In this document: one piece after another, positions 53,225-64,000 of the stretch
How the letters are laid out: each line of letters opens with the position of its first letter
Numbering within the stretch: the first letter of the stretch is position 1
Assembly (NCBI GenBank): GCA_023974075.1
Contig: JAMFTG010001378.1
Coordinates: 93,031 to 157,030 of the forward strand
Direction: 5' to 3'
DNA from: Chaenocephalus aceratus
Lineage: Eukaryota > Chordata > Actinopteri > Perciformes > Channichthyidae
DNA: 64,000 nucleotides
Program-made: the position numbers and the translations under genes
Notes under the pieces: model-generated
What the model was told of the DNA's origin: nothing
The model's input: only the letters and a program-made list of their open reading frames with translations
The model's database searches: none

Positions 53225-54172
53225 TAGTCTCTACTTTAAAGAGTCCTCTCCTGCTGATGTTCAGGTGTATATCAGTATGTAGTGTCTCTACTTTAAAGAG
53301 TCCTCTCCTGCTGATGTGCAGGTGTATATCAGTATGTAGTGTCTCTACTTTAAAGAGTCCTCTCCTGCTGATGATCAGGTGTATATCAGTATGTGGTGTC
53401 TCTACTTTAAAGAGTCCTCTCCTGCTGATGTGCAGGTGTATATCAGTATGTAGTGTCTCTACTTTAAAGAGTCCTCTCCTGCTGATGTTCAGCTGTATAT
53501 CAGTATGTAGTGTCTCTACTTTAAAGAGTCCTCTCCTGCTGATGTTCAGCTGTATATCAGTATGTAGTGTCTCTACTTTAAAGAGTCCTCTCCTGCTGAT
53601 GTTCAGGTGTATATCAGTATGTAGTGTCTCTACTTTAAAGAGTCCTCTCCTGCTGATGTTCAGGTGTATATCAGTATGTAGTGTCTCTACTTTAAAGAGT
53701 CCTCTCCTGCTGATGTTCAGGTGTATATCAGTATGTAGTGTCTCTACTTTAAAGAGTCCTCTCCTGCTGATGTTCAGGTGTATATCAGTATGTAGTGTCT
53801 CTACTTTAAAGAGTCCTCTCCTGCTGATGCTCAGGTGTATATCAGTATGTAGTGTCTCCACTTTAAAGAGTCCTCTCCTGCTGATGTTCAGGTGTATATC
53901 AGTATGTAGTGTCTCTACTTTAAAGAGTCCTCTCCTGCTGATGTTCAGGTGTATATCAGTGTGTAGTGTCTCTACTTTAAAGAGTCCTCTCCTGCTGATG
54001 TTCAGGTGTATATCAGTGTGTAGTGTCTCTACTTTAAAGAGTCCTCTCCTGCTGATGTTCAGGTGTGTATCAGTATGTAGTGTCTCTACTTTAAAGAGTC
54101 CTCTCCTGCTGATGTTCAGGTGTATGTCAGCATGTAGTGTCTCCACTTTAAAGAGTCCTCTCCTGCTGAATA
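53225..54172 (-). repeat. 57-bp minisatellite array 2, about 17 copies, opposite orientation to array 1
   Basis: The same unit as at 43.6-46.6 kb, reverse complemented. The right end joins TGCTGAATAGGGCCCCT followed by TTAA (54181-54184), the terminus of a TTAA-type miniature element. The array is therefore fused to, or grew inside, such an element. Confidence 0.96.
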
Positions 54173-54623
54173 GGGCCCCTTTAATGATGCCTAACAGTTT
54201 GAACCAAGTTATCTGAAGCTCACGTCGAGGGTCCGTCCGTCTCTTCGGGGATTTTAAAACCCATTACACGGTGGAACACTCGGCACCCAATTAATTAGAC
54301 GGGAGAAAAGTTTCAATTTAAATTGTATTCCCATACGGATAATTAGAAAATGCAAGTCAAGAAAAGAAAAAAGACTCGAAGGGCAACCATGGCAACCATG
54401 CACGGGGGTCTTCTCCGCTGGGGGGAAAAGACTCGGATTAAAAAGGACTAAATACTGCCACTGACTGACAGGAATAATACACACGAAGTCACAGTTATCC
54501 ACGTTTTTGGTGACAATAATTTGTGGAAATAAAAGACGGCTAACTTCCGCTTTCCAATTTCACTTCGCGGCATTATCTTAATGATTGTATTCTTTGAGAT
54601 TATGAAGTAAAAAGTGTTAATAT

Positions 54624-54989
54624 TAGGGTTGCCAGAAACTGACCAGGATCAAAATCGATTATTCGGCAGCCCTAGCGAATAATAATCGATTATTCGGCAG
54701 CCCTGGCGAATAATAATCGATTATTCGACCGACCCCAGAGCAGTCTGCTCTGCACGCAGGCTTCCTCCAAGTTTACAGTAAAACAAACTGGTGGTATGAC
54801 CAATGACAATTATTAATACTATTACTAGCATATATATATATTTATATATATTTTGGTTGAAACTAAGCCAGAAAAAAAAAAAAAAAAACATAAAAAAAAC
54901 ATATAAATAAAATCGATTTTTAAAAATAATATTCGATTATGGAGACTGTAGCGAATATTCGAATAATCGAATAATCGCTGGCATCCCTA
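54624..54989 (+). mobile_element. hAT miniature element, BED family, 366-bp form
   Basis: A perfect GTTAATAT duplication at 54616-54623 and 54990-54997. The ends are TAGGGTTGCCAGAAACTGAC and CGCTGGCATCCCTA. It keeps CAGAGCAGTCTGCTCTGCAC and CTTCCTCCAAGTTTACAGTA, also found in the 60093 copy, but lacks the finger frame. Confidence 0.94.
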
Positions 54990-54997
54990 GTTAATAT

Positions 54998-57900
54998 GTG
55001 CAGGTTTTGGAGGAATAAACACCGTGTGCGTCAAACATTAAACGGGCGCTTCATCACTTCCTCAAATTCCCTTTTGCTGCAACGCTCTAAAATAAGTGCA
55101 GTCAACCCGGGAAGTCCAGTGTCGAGTGGGAGTCTGTTTGGACGCGCATCAACACCGGAGGCCTTCGAGCGTGCACGTAGTGAGTGCGCGCACGTCTCTG
55201 GTGTCGCCCAATGAAAGCAGAGCTCGGTGATTCCCTCCCAAACGCCTGCCAAGTGAGCCGGCGGAGGAATGCACTCAGTGAAGTCTGAAGTTTCCCTTTC
55301 CTCTGGAGGAATGTCCTCGGAGCGTTAAGGCCGCCGCATGCTCAGCCCCGGGCTCCTGATCTGTGCACACGCTGACGGAACGAGTGTGAAAACATGGAGC
55401 TAAATGTTTTAAGATGTCAAACTTGATTAAAAATAACTGGCCATGTGATTATTTTGACAACGTGTCTTTATTTATCCAACTGCTCAAAAGATCCACTCCG
55501 TTTCCTCTCAGATCAATCGATCAACGTGAAGAGATTAACCACACATGGTTATCATCACAAGCAACACTCGGGGAGGCTTCAGAACGCCAACATGCCGCAC
55601 CGATCCCTGAACTGACGGCTGCAGACGGCGATGCAATAGGCACCAACTATTTAGATAATTGTGCAAAGGAATTTTCATGCAAGAAAATGGCAGAAAAAAG
55701 GTGTTTTGAATTCTTTAAAATGTGAGAATGTCTTTATATTTTGTCCGATATTCATTTAAACTACACGGCAGCAGCTAACGGTTATTCTCCAATGCCGATT
55801 AACTTACTTATTAGTTTCTAATATCATTGATTCCGTGGAAAGATTTGCCTGAAAACGGTGTATGTTGTTCGTCCCGGTTTCTCAAAGACCAAGGAGATGG
55901 CTTTAAATGTCGCTTTAATGTGATTTAAAACGGAGAAGAAAGCGGCGAATATCGACATTTGAGAAGCTAATAAAGTTATTATCTGGTGTTTTTTGCATGA
56001 AAAATTACTTAAACAATTAATCGAACCAAAATATGATCAACTATTAATTTTAAAACATTTAAATACACCCATGGAACAGCAAGAAGTAATAAATAATATC
56101 TAAATATATATCACTTTCGGTTATTTTTATTTTTAATTCCAATCTGTTTATTTAGTGTCTAATGTTCATCCCAGTTTCTCAAACTTTAAATAACACTTTA
56201 TGTGATATAAAAACATAGAAAAAGTAGCAAATCTCCACATTTGAGAAGCTAACAAAAAGTATTTTCTGGCATTTTTCACATGAAAAATTACTTAACCTAA
56301 ATATGAATGAAAAAAATTAACGAATAAGTAATAAATAAGCGTTTAACTATAATATCTAAATATATACAGTTTCAGTTATTTTTCATTCCAATTAATCAAC
56401 TTATTTAGTGTCTAATGTTCATCCCAGTTCTCAAACACCAAGGCAATGTCACTTATCTAAATAAAACTAAATCTCCATATTTGAAAAACTAAAAACTGTA
56501 CTTTCTGGCAAGATCATCACTTTGACATTTTACGACCAAACGATTATTCTAAATGGCAGATTTTTGGATAACGACTTGCAGGCATAGTTCCATGTATATA
56601 TAAAACCAAATGGTACTGCACTTTAATACGATAGAAAACATAGAAAAAGCAACAAATATCTGTAGCTGCTTTTTCATTAATAATAATGTAATATTAATAT
56701 TTGAGAAGCTAATATTTTTTCGTTTTTTAAATGAAAATGTACAAAAAAATGATTAAATATTAATAAAAAAAATCCACAGATGGAATAGGAAGAAGTAATA
56801 AATATCAAACCTTAACAAAAACATTTTGGGGAAATGTTACGACCTAAGGATTATTCTAAATGTCAGACTTATCGAGTTGCAGTCCCCACGCTCACATTGG
56901 ACCAGCTGAAGCGTGCCAGATCTCCCTGCGACGCCCGGGGTGACATTAGTGCTGCGATCCAAGATCAGCGGCAGGTCACACCCCGCATATGCTGCCATGA
57001 GAGAGCGCAAATCATCTCGAGACACAAGGAGCTCCTCAGGAAACACTCGAGGAGCTCTGGATCCTTGAAAGGCTTTTCTTCTTGGCACCGAAGTGCTGAA
57101 TGACACATGGTGTAACCGAAACAAAAACACACAGCGCTGCCAAGACCGCCACCGAGCTGCAGCAGCGAGTCTCGTGTTACCGTCCGTACAAAAGTGACAC
57201 AGTCGACGAAATAAAACAAATAGAACGAGTGAGAAAGATGGAGAAGGCTAAGAAAATATACGACACTCCGACTAATGCAGCGCCCGACCATCTGTTGGTG
57301 TTTAAATGCAGGTCAAAGGTCATCAGGTTAGGAGTTCAAGCTAAACAGTTAAAGCGGCAATGACCGAGCATTTCGCCTTGAATCATCATTATGGAGCGAA
57401 TGACTGAAGAACAGAGCGGTTTGGATCCTGTACGCCTCGCTTTCTCTTTGCTCTCACAATACAAGCCCTCGACTTTCTTTTACCGAGTCACTGCTTACTA
57501 GAGAACCTTTTGCTAGGATGCAACTCAACCAGATATAACACAGTAGCAGAACAACAAGATAAATGTTATATATTCTGGATAGAAGACGAAGCAAAGAAGG
57601 AGCATGATAAAAATGCTAGATTCAGATATTTCTTATATCGTTAGCAAGGCTGCTAGCCCGCGCTAACGATACAAGTCCATGTTTTTAGCTCTGGAATAAA
57701 CAGAAAAGATCCAGATAAAATGTTTTCTACAAACCCCGATGACTTCTTAGTTTTACTGTGCTTCTTTCCAAGACTGAGGTCAAGGCTTCTAGATCAAATT
57801 GGGATTTTCTCGGTTGTTTATGCTTTGGACGATAGCACCAACCAGTGTGCTAGCTGTAGCCATGTTGCTAACAATATAAATCCACATGTTTGTAGCTCTG

Positions 57901-58049
57901 AGAAAAACAGAAAGGACCCAGAGATAAGATGGCAAAGAACGAGTAAGAACAAAAATGTTTTCCAGATATGACAAACCCCGACTAATTTACTTCTGTACTA
58001 CCTGGTGTTTTACGGAGATGTATCCAAGACTGAGGACAAGGTTTCTAGG
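54998..58049. other. Upstream region, no supported gene
   Basis: 55050-55400 is relatively CpG-rich, while 55730-56830 is very AT-rich with several diverged copies of a TTTGAGAAGCTAA / TTTAGTGTCTAATGTTCATC block, an old tandem duplication. Short open frames at 55414-55725 and 56834-57363 show no recognisable domain. A near-duplicate segment (AGATAAGATGGCAAAG; GACAAACCCCGA) occurs around 57550-57730 and 57890-57980. Confidence 0.4.
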
Positions 58050-59085
58050 TGCACGAGAGAGGGGAGGGACTTAGAGCGTGCACGAGAGAGGGGAGGGACT
58101 TAGAGCGTGCACGAGAGAGGGGAGGGACTTGGAGCGTGCATGAGAGGGGAGGGACTTGGAGCGTGCACGAGAGGGGAGGGACTTGGAGCGTGCACAAGAG
58201 GGGAGGGACTTAGAGCGTGCTTGAGAGGGGAGGGACTTAGAGCGTGCTTGAGAGGGGAGGGACTTAGAGCGTGCTTGAGAGGGGAGGGACTTAGAGCATG
58301 CACGAGAGAGGGGAGGGACTTAGAGCATGCACGAGAGAGGGGAGGGACTTAGAGCGTGGACGAGAGAGGGGAGGGACTTAGAGCCTGCACGAGAGAGGGG
58401 AGGGACTTAGAGCGTGCACGAGAGAGGGGAGGGACTTAGAGCATGCACGAGAGAGGGGAGGGACTTAGAGCATGCACGAGAGAGGGGAGGGACTTAGAGC
58501 GTGGACGAGAGAGGGGAGGGACTTAGAGCCTGCACGAGAGAGGGGAGGGACTTAGAGCGTGCACGAGAGAGGGGAGGGACTTGGAGCGTGCTTGAGAGGG
58601 GAGGGACTTAGAGCGTGGACGAGAGAGGGGAGGGACTTAGAGCGTGGCCGAGAGAGGGGAGGGACTTAGAGCGTGGACGAGAGAGGGGAGGGACTTAGAG
58701 CCTGCACGAGAGAGGGGAGGGACTTAGAGCGTGCACGAGAGAGGGGAGGGACTTGGAGCGTGCATGAGAGGGGAGGGACTTGGAGCATGCATGAGAGGGG
58801 AGGGACTTAGAGCGTGGACGAGAGAGGGGAGGGACTTGGAGCGTGCTTGAGAGGGGAGGGACTTAGAGCGTGCTTGAGAGGGGAGGGACTTGGAGCGTGC
58901 TTGAGAGGGGAGGGACTTGGAGCGTGCTTGAGAGGGGAGGGACTTGGAGCGTGCTTGAGAGGGGAGGGACTTGGAGCGTGCACAAGAGGGGAGGGACTTG
59001 GAGCGTGCACAAGAGGGGAGGGACTTAGAGCGTGCTTGAGAGGGGAGGGACTTAGCGCGTGCTTGAGAGGGGAGGGGCTGCAGGC
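58050..59085. repeat. 27/29-bp G-rich minisatellite, about 37 copies
   Basis: The units GTGCACGAGAGAGGGGAGGG + ACTTAGAGC (29 bp) and GTGCTTGAGAGGGGAGGG + ACTTGGAGC (27 bp). A five-unit higher-order pattern of about 145 bp (GCGTGCACG, GCATGCACG twice, GCGTGGACG, GCCTGCACG) repeats around 58290-58560. Each unit holds GGGGAGGG. Confidence 0.96.
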
Positions 59086-60092
59086 ACGGCTGCAGTGCAG
59101 GGAGTGGAAGCAGAGCGCTGAACACACGGCTCTTATTAAAATGGCGCTTTCTCACCGGAGTACTTTTCCCCGTCATTCTTAAAGTACTAATGAAACGGAG
59201 GGATCGTAACGTTTTTAACCGCAGGGTATCGCGGTACCTTTCAAGTATCGGTACACCGTGCAACAATAACACCACTTGGTAAGTTGACACCTTTAAGTAG
59301 AGGGTGGTACTTTTGCAAGAAACTCAAACTACCCTTTATATATTCATGCCAAACCAATCGAAGGCAGTGAATAGTGACAGAAACTGAACTCAACGGTTTC
59401 ACTGCAAGTTCATCCAGCTTCTTCTTCGGAGGAGGATCGGTATTTCAGACAGAAGCCGATTGCTCACTGAAGCCAAACCTTGGCAGTATTTGCAATCCCT
59501 TCGTGCCGCTTCACGTCAATAAAAGGCTTTGTCACCCCGGCTGAGATAACAATGCTAATGAGCCGTCTAATCAGGTTCAGACGGGACAAAGGGGAGATAG
59601 TTCATGTGCTGGAAACTGTCCGTAATAGCCGGGTCAGAGAGGGGCTAAGCGCCAATGGACGCCCTACTGGGGGCCCTTTGGAAGGCCCTCTGATGGCCTT
59701 AATTCAATAAGAATCAGGAATTACGTCCGAGCACCTGGCTCTTTAGCTCTCGTTACACCAAGACCTTCTTCCTAACCAACAATCAATTGATTCTGGATCA
59801 TCTGGCGAGCGGTGGTCGATCAGATCAGCCAAACAAAAGATCTGGTGGTTTGAGAGAAGAAGACATGTTTCTCCATTAATGAGACGTGTGACGAATTAAG
59901 AGGTTAGGAAGAAGTTTACTATAACGGGGTTCCTGCCGGTTTCACCAACTCAACCCGCGGGAACCCTGGATAACGAGAAGGTTTAAAGCCATGGTGTAAT
60001 CATCTAAATGTGCAACAGAACGAGGAGGTACACGTTGGCCGGACAGGTCAGACTGACTGCCAGTGAGAGCAGGAGTACTGGTACATATTTAC
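59086..60092. other. Upstream region; strong candidate conserved noncoding element at 59480-59730
   Basis: 59480-59730 is free of simple repeats, CpG-poor, and dense in SOX/HMG-like (AACAATG, GACAAAGGGG) and ATTA-type sites (GCTAATGAGC, TCTAATCAGG, CCTTAATTC). A tiny TIR remnant lies at 59935-59968. No exon. Confidence 0.4.
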
Positions 60093-60504
60093 TAGGGATG
60101 CCAGCGATTATTCGATACAGTCTCCATAATCGAATATTATTTTTTAAAATCGATTTTATTTTATTTTTTTTTATTTTTCTGGCTTAGTTTCAACCAAAAT
60201 ATATATATGCTAATTATAGTAATAATTGTAAATGGTCATTGGTCACACCACCAGTTTGTTTTACTGTACACTTGGAGGAAGCCTGCGTGCAGAGCAGACC
60301 ACACCGCCCCCCCTCTCCCTCACACGTGCGACTACAGATGAACAAAGCGGCAGGTAAAAAGAGTTCCTCCTCGTGGAACTACTTCGAACTTACAAGTCCA
60401 AAGGAAGTTAAATGCAAGCTCTGCGAAAAGTCGAATAATCGATTATTATTCGCCAGGGCTGCCGAATAATCGATTTTGATCATGGTCAGTTTCTGGCAAC
60501 CCTA
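60093..60504 (-). mobile_element. hAT element, BED family, 412-bp form with partial finger frame
   Basis: A perfect ATATTTAC duplication at 60085-60092 and 60505-60512. The ends TAGGGATGCCAGCGATTATT and GTTTCTGGCAACCCTA put it in reverse orientation to the other two copies. A plus-strand frame near 60339-60430 reads AAGKKSSSSWNYFELTSPKE and VKCKLCEKS, the first half of a BED finger (WxxF, CxxC), cut off before the histidines. Confidence 0.92.
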
Positions 60505-60719
60505 ATATTTACATGTGCTGAATTAACTAGTTATCATCAACAACAATGCTAATCAAAAACCTAACATGTGTTCAGTTCTCGAGCCCAAGAGGAGCTCCAG
60601 AGAGAGAACGCAGGTAAGCTATCGGATTTAAAGTGTCGTCTTTAAGTGTGGAGTCAAACCTTCTAATATGTGACGTGTGAATGACGGAAAGTGACGACAA
60701 TAACCACAGGATATTTAAC

Positions 60720-60879
60720 TAGGGATGCACGATATTGGGTATTTGAAACCGATAGGATTAGGACCGCAGGATCTCTTTCTTTCTTTACCCAAAAATATAT
60801 TGTATATTATCGGGGCTATTAATACTTTTATCGGGATGACGTCATAATTCCTAATAATAATAATTATCGTGCATCCCTA
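60720..60879 (+). mobile_element. 160-bp miniature hAT-type element
   Basis: TAGGGATGCACGATA and TATCGTGCATCCCTA are perfect 15-bp inverses. The flanks TATTTAAC and TATGTAAC match 7/8. The right end has a TAATAATAATAATTATCG tail. Confidence 0.92.
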
Positions 60880-61314
60880 TATGTAACTATACAAATGTCA
60901 CATGTTTCAGTGTTAGGGGGCAGGATGAGCTCCAGTGAAAAGGAGGTGGAAGAGCTCAGAAATAAGAATGCAGTTAAATATATTGTTCTGTACAATGTTT
61001 TTGAGTTTTCCTATTTGGACCAGCTGAAGAGTATCATCTCCAATAATCCTAACGAAGCATGCTCACTGTGAAAAGGAGGTGAGACACAGAAACTATGATG
61101 AACTTTACGGCGAGGCTTTGCTGCGAGATGACAGGAATGTGGTTGGACTGGTTTTACAGGTGTGTAACTCCGACTGTCTGACGCCGTCGAGAAATACAAG
61201 TGATCATGAATACCTGGATATATTTATAATATGTGAAAGGTCGTGTTACAAACCTCCTTAAAGACGTGAAGGAAAAGCCCTTTGAGCTTTTGTTTGATCT
61301 ATACATTTGAGATG

Positions 61315-61530
61315 TAGGGATGCTCCGATACTCGGTCTCTACCGATCGATCGGTGCTCTCTAAACATGCCGATCGCGTGACGTAAAATACATGACGCTTT
61401 TCTCAGTGCGCGGCAAAACAAGCTCGCCAACATGACTTCACCGGTCTGGCATTATTTTAAGGTGTCCGAAAAAGACCGTAAAATAGCGTGTGTGAAGCAG
61501 AACTCCTGCAGCTCCGCCCGCCGGACCGGT
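61315..61530 (+). mobile_element. 5' fragment of another BED-finger hAT element
   Basis: TAGGGATGCTCCGATACTCG is a hAT-like 5' end. A frame from 61432 begins MTSPVWHYFKVSEKDRKIAC, the start of a BED finger. The second cysteine region is disrupted (VKQNSCSS) and no 3' end is seen before the CA tracts. Confidence 0.7.
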
Positions 61531-61549
61531 GAGCGAAACACGCAAGAGT

Positions 61550-61588
61550 TAGAAGAAAAAGGGGAGTTTTTATACAAAGAGAATGCAA

Positions 61589-61627
<39 letters not shown>

Positions 61628-62035
61628 GTGTGTGAGATCCTTGTGGCTGCAGGATGTGTGCAGGGAGAACAGCAGGATTGAGGCGGTGAACTTTGTGCCC
61701 ATGATTTTAATAAATGCCACGTCGGGTTATATTTCAGGACGTTCTGCCTCCTCGCTCGGTCCGGGCCGCTCAACGGTCAGCTTCACACGGACCAAGCATC
61801 ATCACACACATATCGCCATTATTGTCAATGTTTCATAGTTTACACAAGACAGAAACTTCACATCCATCCGGTGTGTGTCTACACATCCTCACACACACAC
61901 ACACACACACACACATTTAGAACACTTTGCCTCTGACTTCGCAACAAATCATTCAGCAGTTAGTACACACACGAAAAAGGGAGTATTTATACAAAGAGAA
62001 AGCAGGATGTGTGTGTGTGTGTGTGTGTGTGTGCG
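61550..62035. repeat. GT/CA tracts and a local duplication
   Basis: AAAAAGGGGAGTTTTTATAC then AAAGAGAATGCA before (GT)n at 61556-61634 is repeated, diverged, at 61974-62034. A (CA)n tract lies at 61890-61914. Confidence 0.8.
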
Positions 62036-62686
62036 TCATCAGTTCCCCTGCGGGCCCGAGGCGGTACAGTGGAGATCAACTGACACAACTATGTCACTTT
62101 ATCAGCCGAGCCTATGAGCCAACGTGACAGGCCAACGCTCAGAAACACAAGCGCTTCACTTTCAGTCCTCTGTCCACATGTAGAGAAATCATGAGTCTGC
62201 CTCGTCTTCTCCCTTTAGTCGCTTCTAAACATCCCTAAAGGTCTCAATTAAAGAGAAGCGTATCTTAAGAAGGTTATTATAGTAAAATAATCTACTAAAA
62301 ATGCTTCTTCAGACCCTATCGCTTCATTTGGTAGCTAACCATTAGCTCCTGTAATAAACCGAGCGCTGGCTTCAAACTTTAATTGCTGTACTATGTTACA
62401 CCGCACTAAGCCGTGTTCGTCATCAGTGCTAAAGGATGGATACACGCCACTTCTTCCACAGAAACATATGCATCAAAATCAAGGTCGTGATAATCATTTA
62501 GAAAAGAAAAAGGAACCTAAATATTTGAAGCAGGGCTCGACGTTATAAACGGCCCGCTGGCCCGGAAGCACTATTTAGACTCCGGGCAGCGTAACGTACT
62601 TTCCACGTGCCCGCTCGGGCCACTACAAATATAGCTTTAAAAAAAAAAAATGGTCCTGTGGTATCGGTATTTTGACGAGCAATTTA
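62036..62686. other. Upstream region, no gene seen
   Basis: GCAGGGCTCGACGTTATAAA at 62531 looks like the 5' end of a hAT-type repeat whose other end I could not place. Confidence 0.4.
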
Positions 62687-63004
62687 CCGTACTTTTCGGA
62701 CTATAAGCCGCGACTCTTCCCCCCATTTTTTGTGTACAGCTAACGGCCACTAGGGCACCTCCTAAATCTATGGATTTTACAGGTAAAATTAACCACCTCT
62801 AACACTACGGGCTCTAGGACCGGTCCGCGCCCGCCACCTCTAAGCGGCGGGCTCCAGCAGGAAAAGCTGGAGGCCGGGAAAGAGCGAGACAGGTAGCGCG
62901 CCAAAGTGAAAGTGGAACCGAGAGACAGAACGAGAGCAAGACAGACGGACAGTTTAGCTGCTGCAGGTTATATGCAGGTGCGCTTTATAGTCCGAAAAGT
63001 ACGG
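62687..63004. mobile_element. TA-flanked miniature element, 318 bp, second copy
   Basis: The termini are CCGTACTTTTCGGACTATAA and CTTTATAGTCCGAAAAGTAC + GG, flanked by TA. It is the reverse-oriented sister of 12205-12521; the interior inverted order is clear (GGTGCGCTT... at the right). Confidence 0.88.
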
Positions 63005-63294
63005 TAGTTAAATTGTTTCGTTTATCAACGCTACAACACAGCGTTCGTGAGTCGGTTGTCGGTTGTCGGTTGTTGGGTGAAAAGCAAAGCGAGCAGGCTC
63101 CCGTGAGAGCGCGCTCTTTCGCTACAGATTATCGCGCCACCTAACCATTCGCCAAAATGTTTTTAACTCCAGCGGTAACCGGGCAAGCGCCGGGCAAAAA
63201 AACTATCTTCAAATAAAAGAAAGTCACCGGAGGAGTTAAAGGAGAGAGAAGAAGAGGGAGAGGAGGTTTCAGCTTGATGGATGGAGTGGCTTCT

Positions 63295-63537
63295 AGGTGC
63301 AGTGCCGCGTCCTAAAACCCTTTATAATCTATCATTAGATTTATGATCAGAACATTATAAAAGTAGGAGACATGTGGAGATTATCCGGCTGAACAAAACA
63401 CGCATTTATCAAACCGGTTTGTTTTCCACAGACATTATTTCCAGCTATTTTCCAAAACCCTGTGGAGAAATCCCAGCTCTCTGTCTGTGGAGGGAACCAG
63501 CAGCTACTTCCTGGTTTCAGGACGCGTCACTGCACCT
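63295..63537. mobile_element. Miniature TIR element, 243 bp
   Basis: AGGTGCAGTGCCGCGTCCTA at the left and GACGCGTCACTGCACCT at the right are imperfect inverses. The interior block ACATGTGGAGATTATCCGGC also occurs at 10874-10900 (TATGTGGAGATTATCCTGC) just right of the 72-bp array. Confidence 0.65.
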
Positions 63538-63979
63538 CTCAATATGATGCAATATAAACAAGGTCTTCTGTCGGCTCAGAACATCAATGCCGACCCGACA
63601 GTAAGTAAAGAGTAGAATATAAAGGTATTGGCTTTAGAGAAATGTCCCAGCAGTTTAATGAAGGATCTAATCTAATCTATTACATAGCCATTACATGTCT
63701 AACTCCTGATGACAGGAAGGCAGAAAGCGCATTATACAAATAATAATACTCATAATAATAGCAGACATTTTTTAACAATGACCACAATATCATTATATTA
63801 ATAAACCAAATATGAACAATTGAGGAAAATGAGGAAGAACTGATGATTAAAATGTTGTAGTAAGTAGTAAGTAGTAATGTAGTTAGTGCATAAATTACTA
63901 TGGCAACAATGTGTTCATTTTCTTCATTATTAGTTGATTTTTTTTTGGTGGGCGAATGCTCCGGGCCAGAGGCTACAAC

Positions 63980-64000
63980 TAGGGATGCACGATAATTATC
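63980..64000 (-). mobile_element. End of a 160-bp-family miniature element, cut by the window edge
   Basis: TAGGGATGCACGATAATTAT matches the inverse of the right end of the element at 60720-60879. Confidence 0.7.

Noticed and set aside
53148..54216. Long frames on both strands over the second 57-bp array
   Set aside because: Same reason; the repeat unit is identical to that of the first array.
55414..55725. 103-codon plus-strand frame
   Set aside because: No recognisable domain, no splice or promoter context, and AT-rich surroundings; treated as chance.
56834..57363. 89- and 87-codon plus-strand frames
   Set aside because: No family resemblance; the composition fits random open frames.

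Overview
This window is nuclear DNA from a teleost fish. It has vertebrate splice sites, very long (CA)n tracts, many fish-type DNA transposons (hAT, TTAA-target piggyBac-like and TA-target miniature elements), L2/Rex-like LINE fragments, a tRNA-derived SINE and several kilobase-scale minisatellites. I cannot name the species.

The only host gene I can support is ncoa2 (nuclear receptor coactivator 2; SRC-2/TIF2/GRIP1) on the minus strand. Nine coding exons run from the start codon at 32728 down to 4421: N-terminus (32640-32747), bHLH (30862-31034), linker (23810-23909), PAS core (16548-16725), four PAS-B-side exons (14234-14422, 8469-8570, 7792-7932, 6034-6181) and the large exon with three LXXLL boxes (4421-5638). 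They encode about 780 residues, roughly the first half of the protein. The CBP/p300-binding and C-terminal activation regions were not found in 1-4420 and should lie beyond the left edge. An acceptor site just 5' of the start codon implies noncoding 5' exons further upstream (higher coordinates).

Seven exons are open and in phase. The linker exon and the LXXLL exon carry about six small frame breaks, several in homopolymers, inside otherwise conserved peptide. Single-base phase slips in the CA tracts point the same way, so consensus indel errors are more likely than a dead gene, though this is not proven.

Layout. 0-4.4 kb: TTAA-flanked elements and microsatellites. 4.4-8.6 kb: five clustered exons; the donor of the 8469-8570 exon runs straight into a CA repeat. 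8.6-14.2 kb: long CA tracts, a 17-copy 72-bp array and a 3.16-kb hAT remnant. 14.2-16.7 kb: two exons separated by purine tracts and two copies of one hAT miniature element. 16.7-23.8 kb: a LINE fragment and a 1.8-kb palindrome-rich minisatellite inside a terminal-inverted-repeat element. 24-32.7 kb: a compound microsatellite, nested hAT and piggyBac-like elements, two 15-bp minisatellite loci, a 16-bp one, and the first two coding exons. 32.7-64 kb: no coding exon found. This is probably 5' intron or upstream DNA, with SINE/LINE fragments, two oppositely oriented arrays of one 57-bp minisatellite, a 28-bp minisatellite, many miniature transposons and a few low-repeat islands that may be conserved noncoding elements.

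I see no operon, CRISPR array or new multigene system. The interest lies in how the repeats arose, how close they sit to ncoa2 splice sites, and the exon frame breaks.
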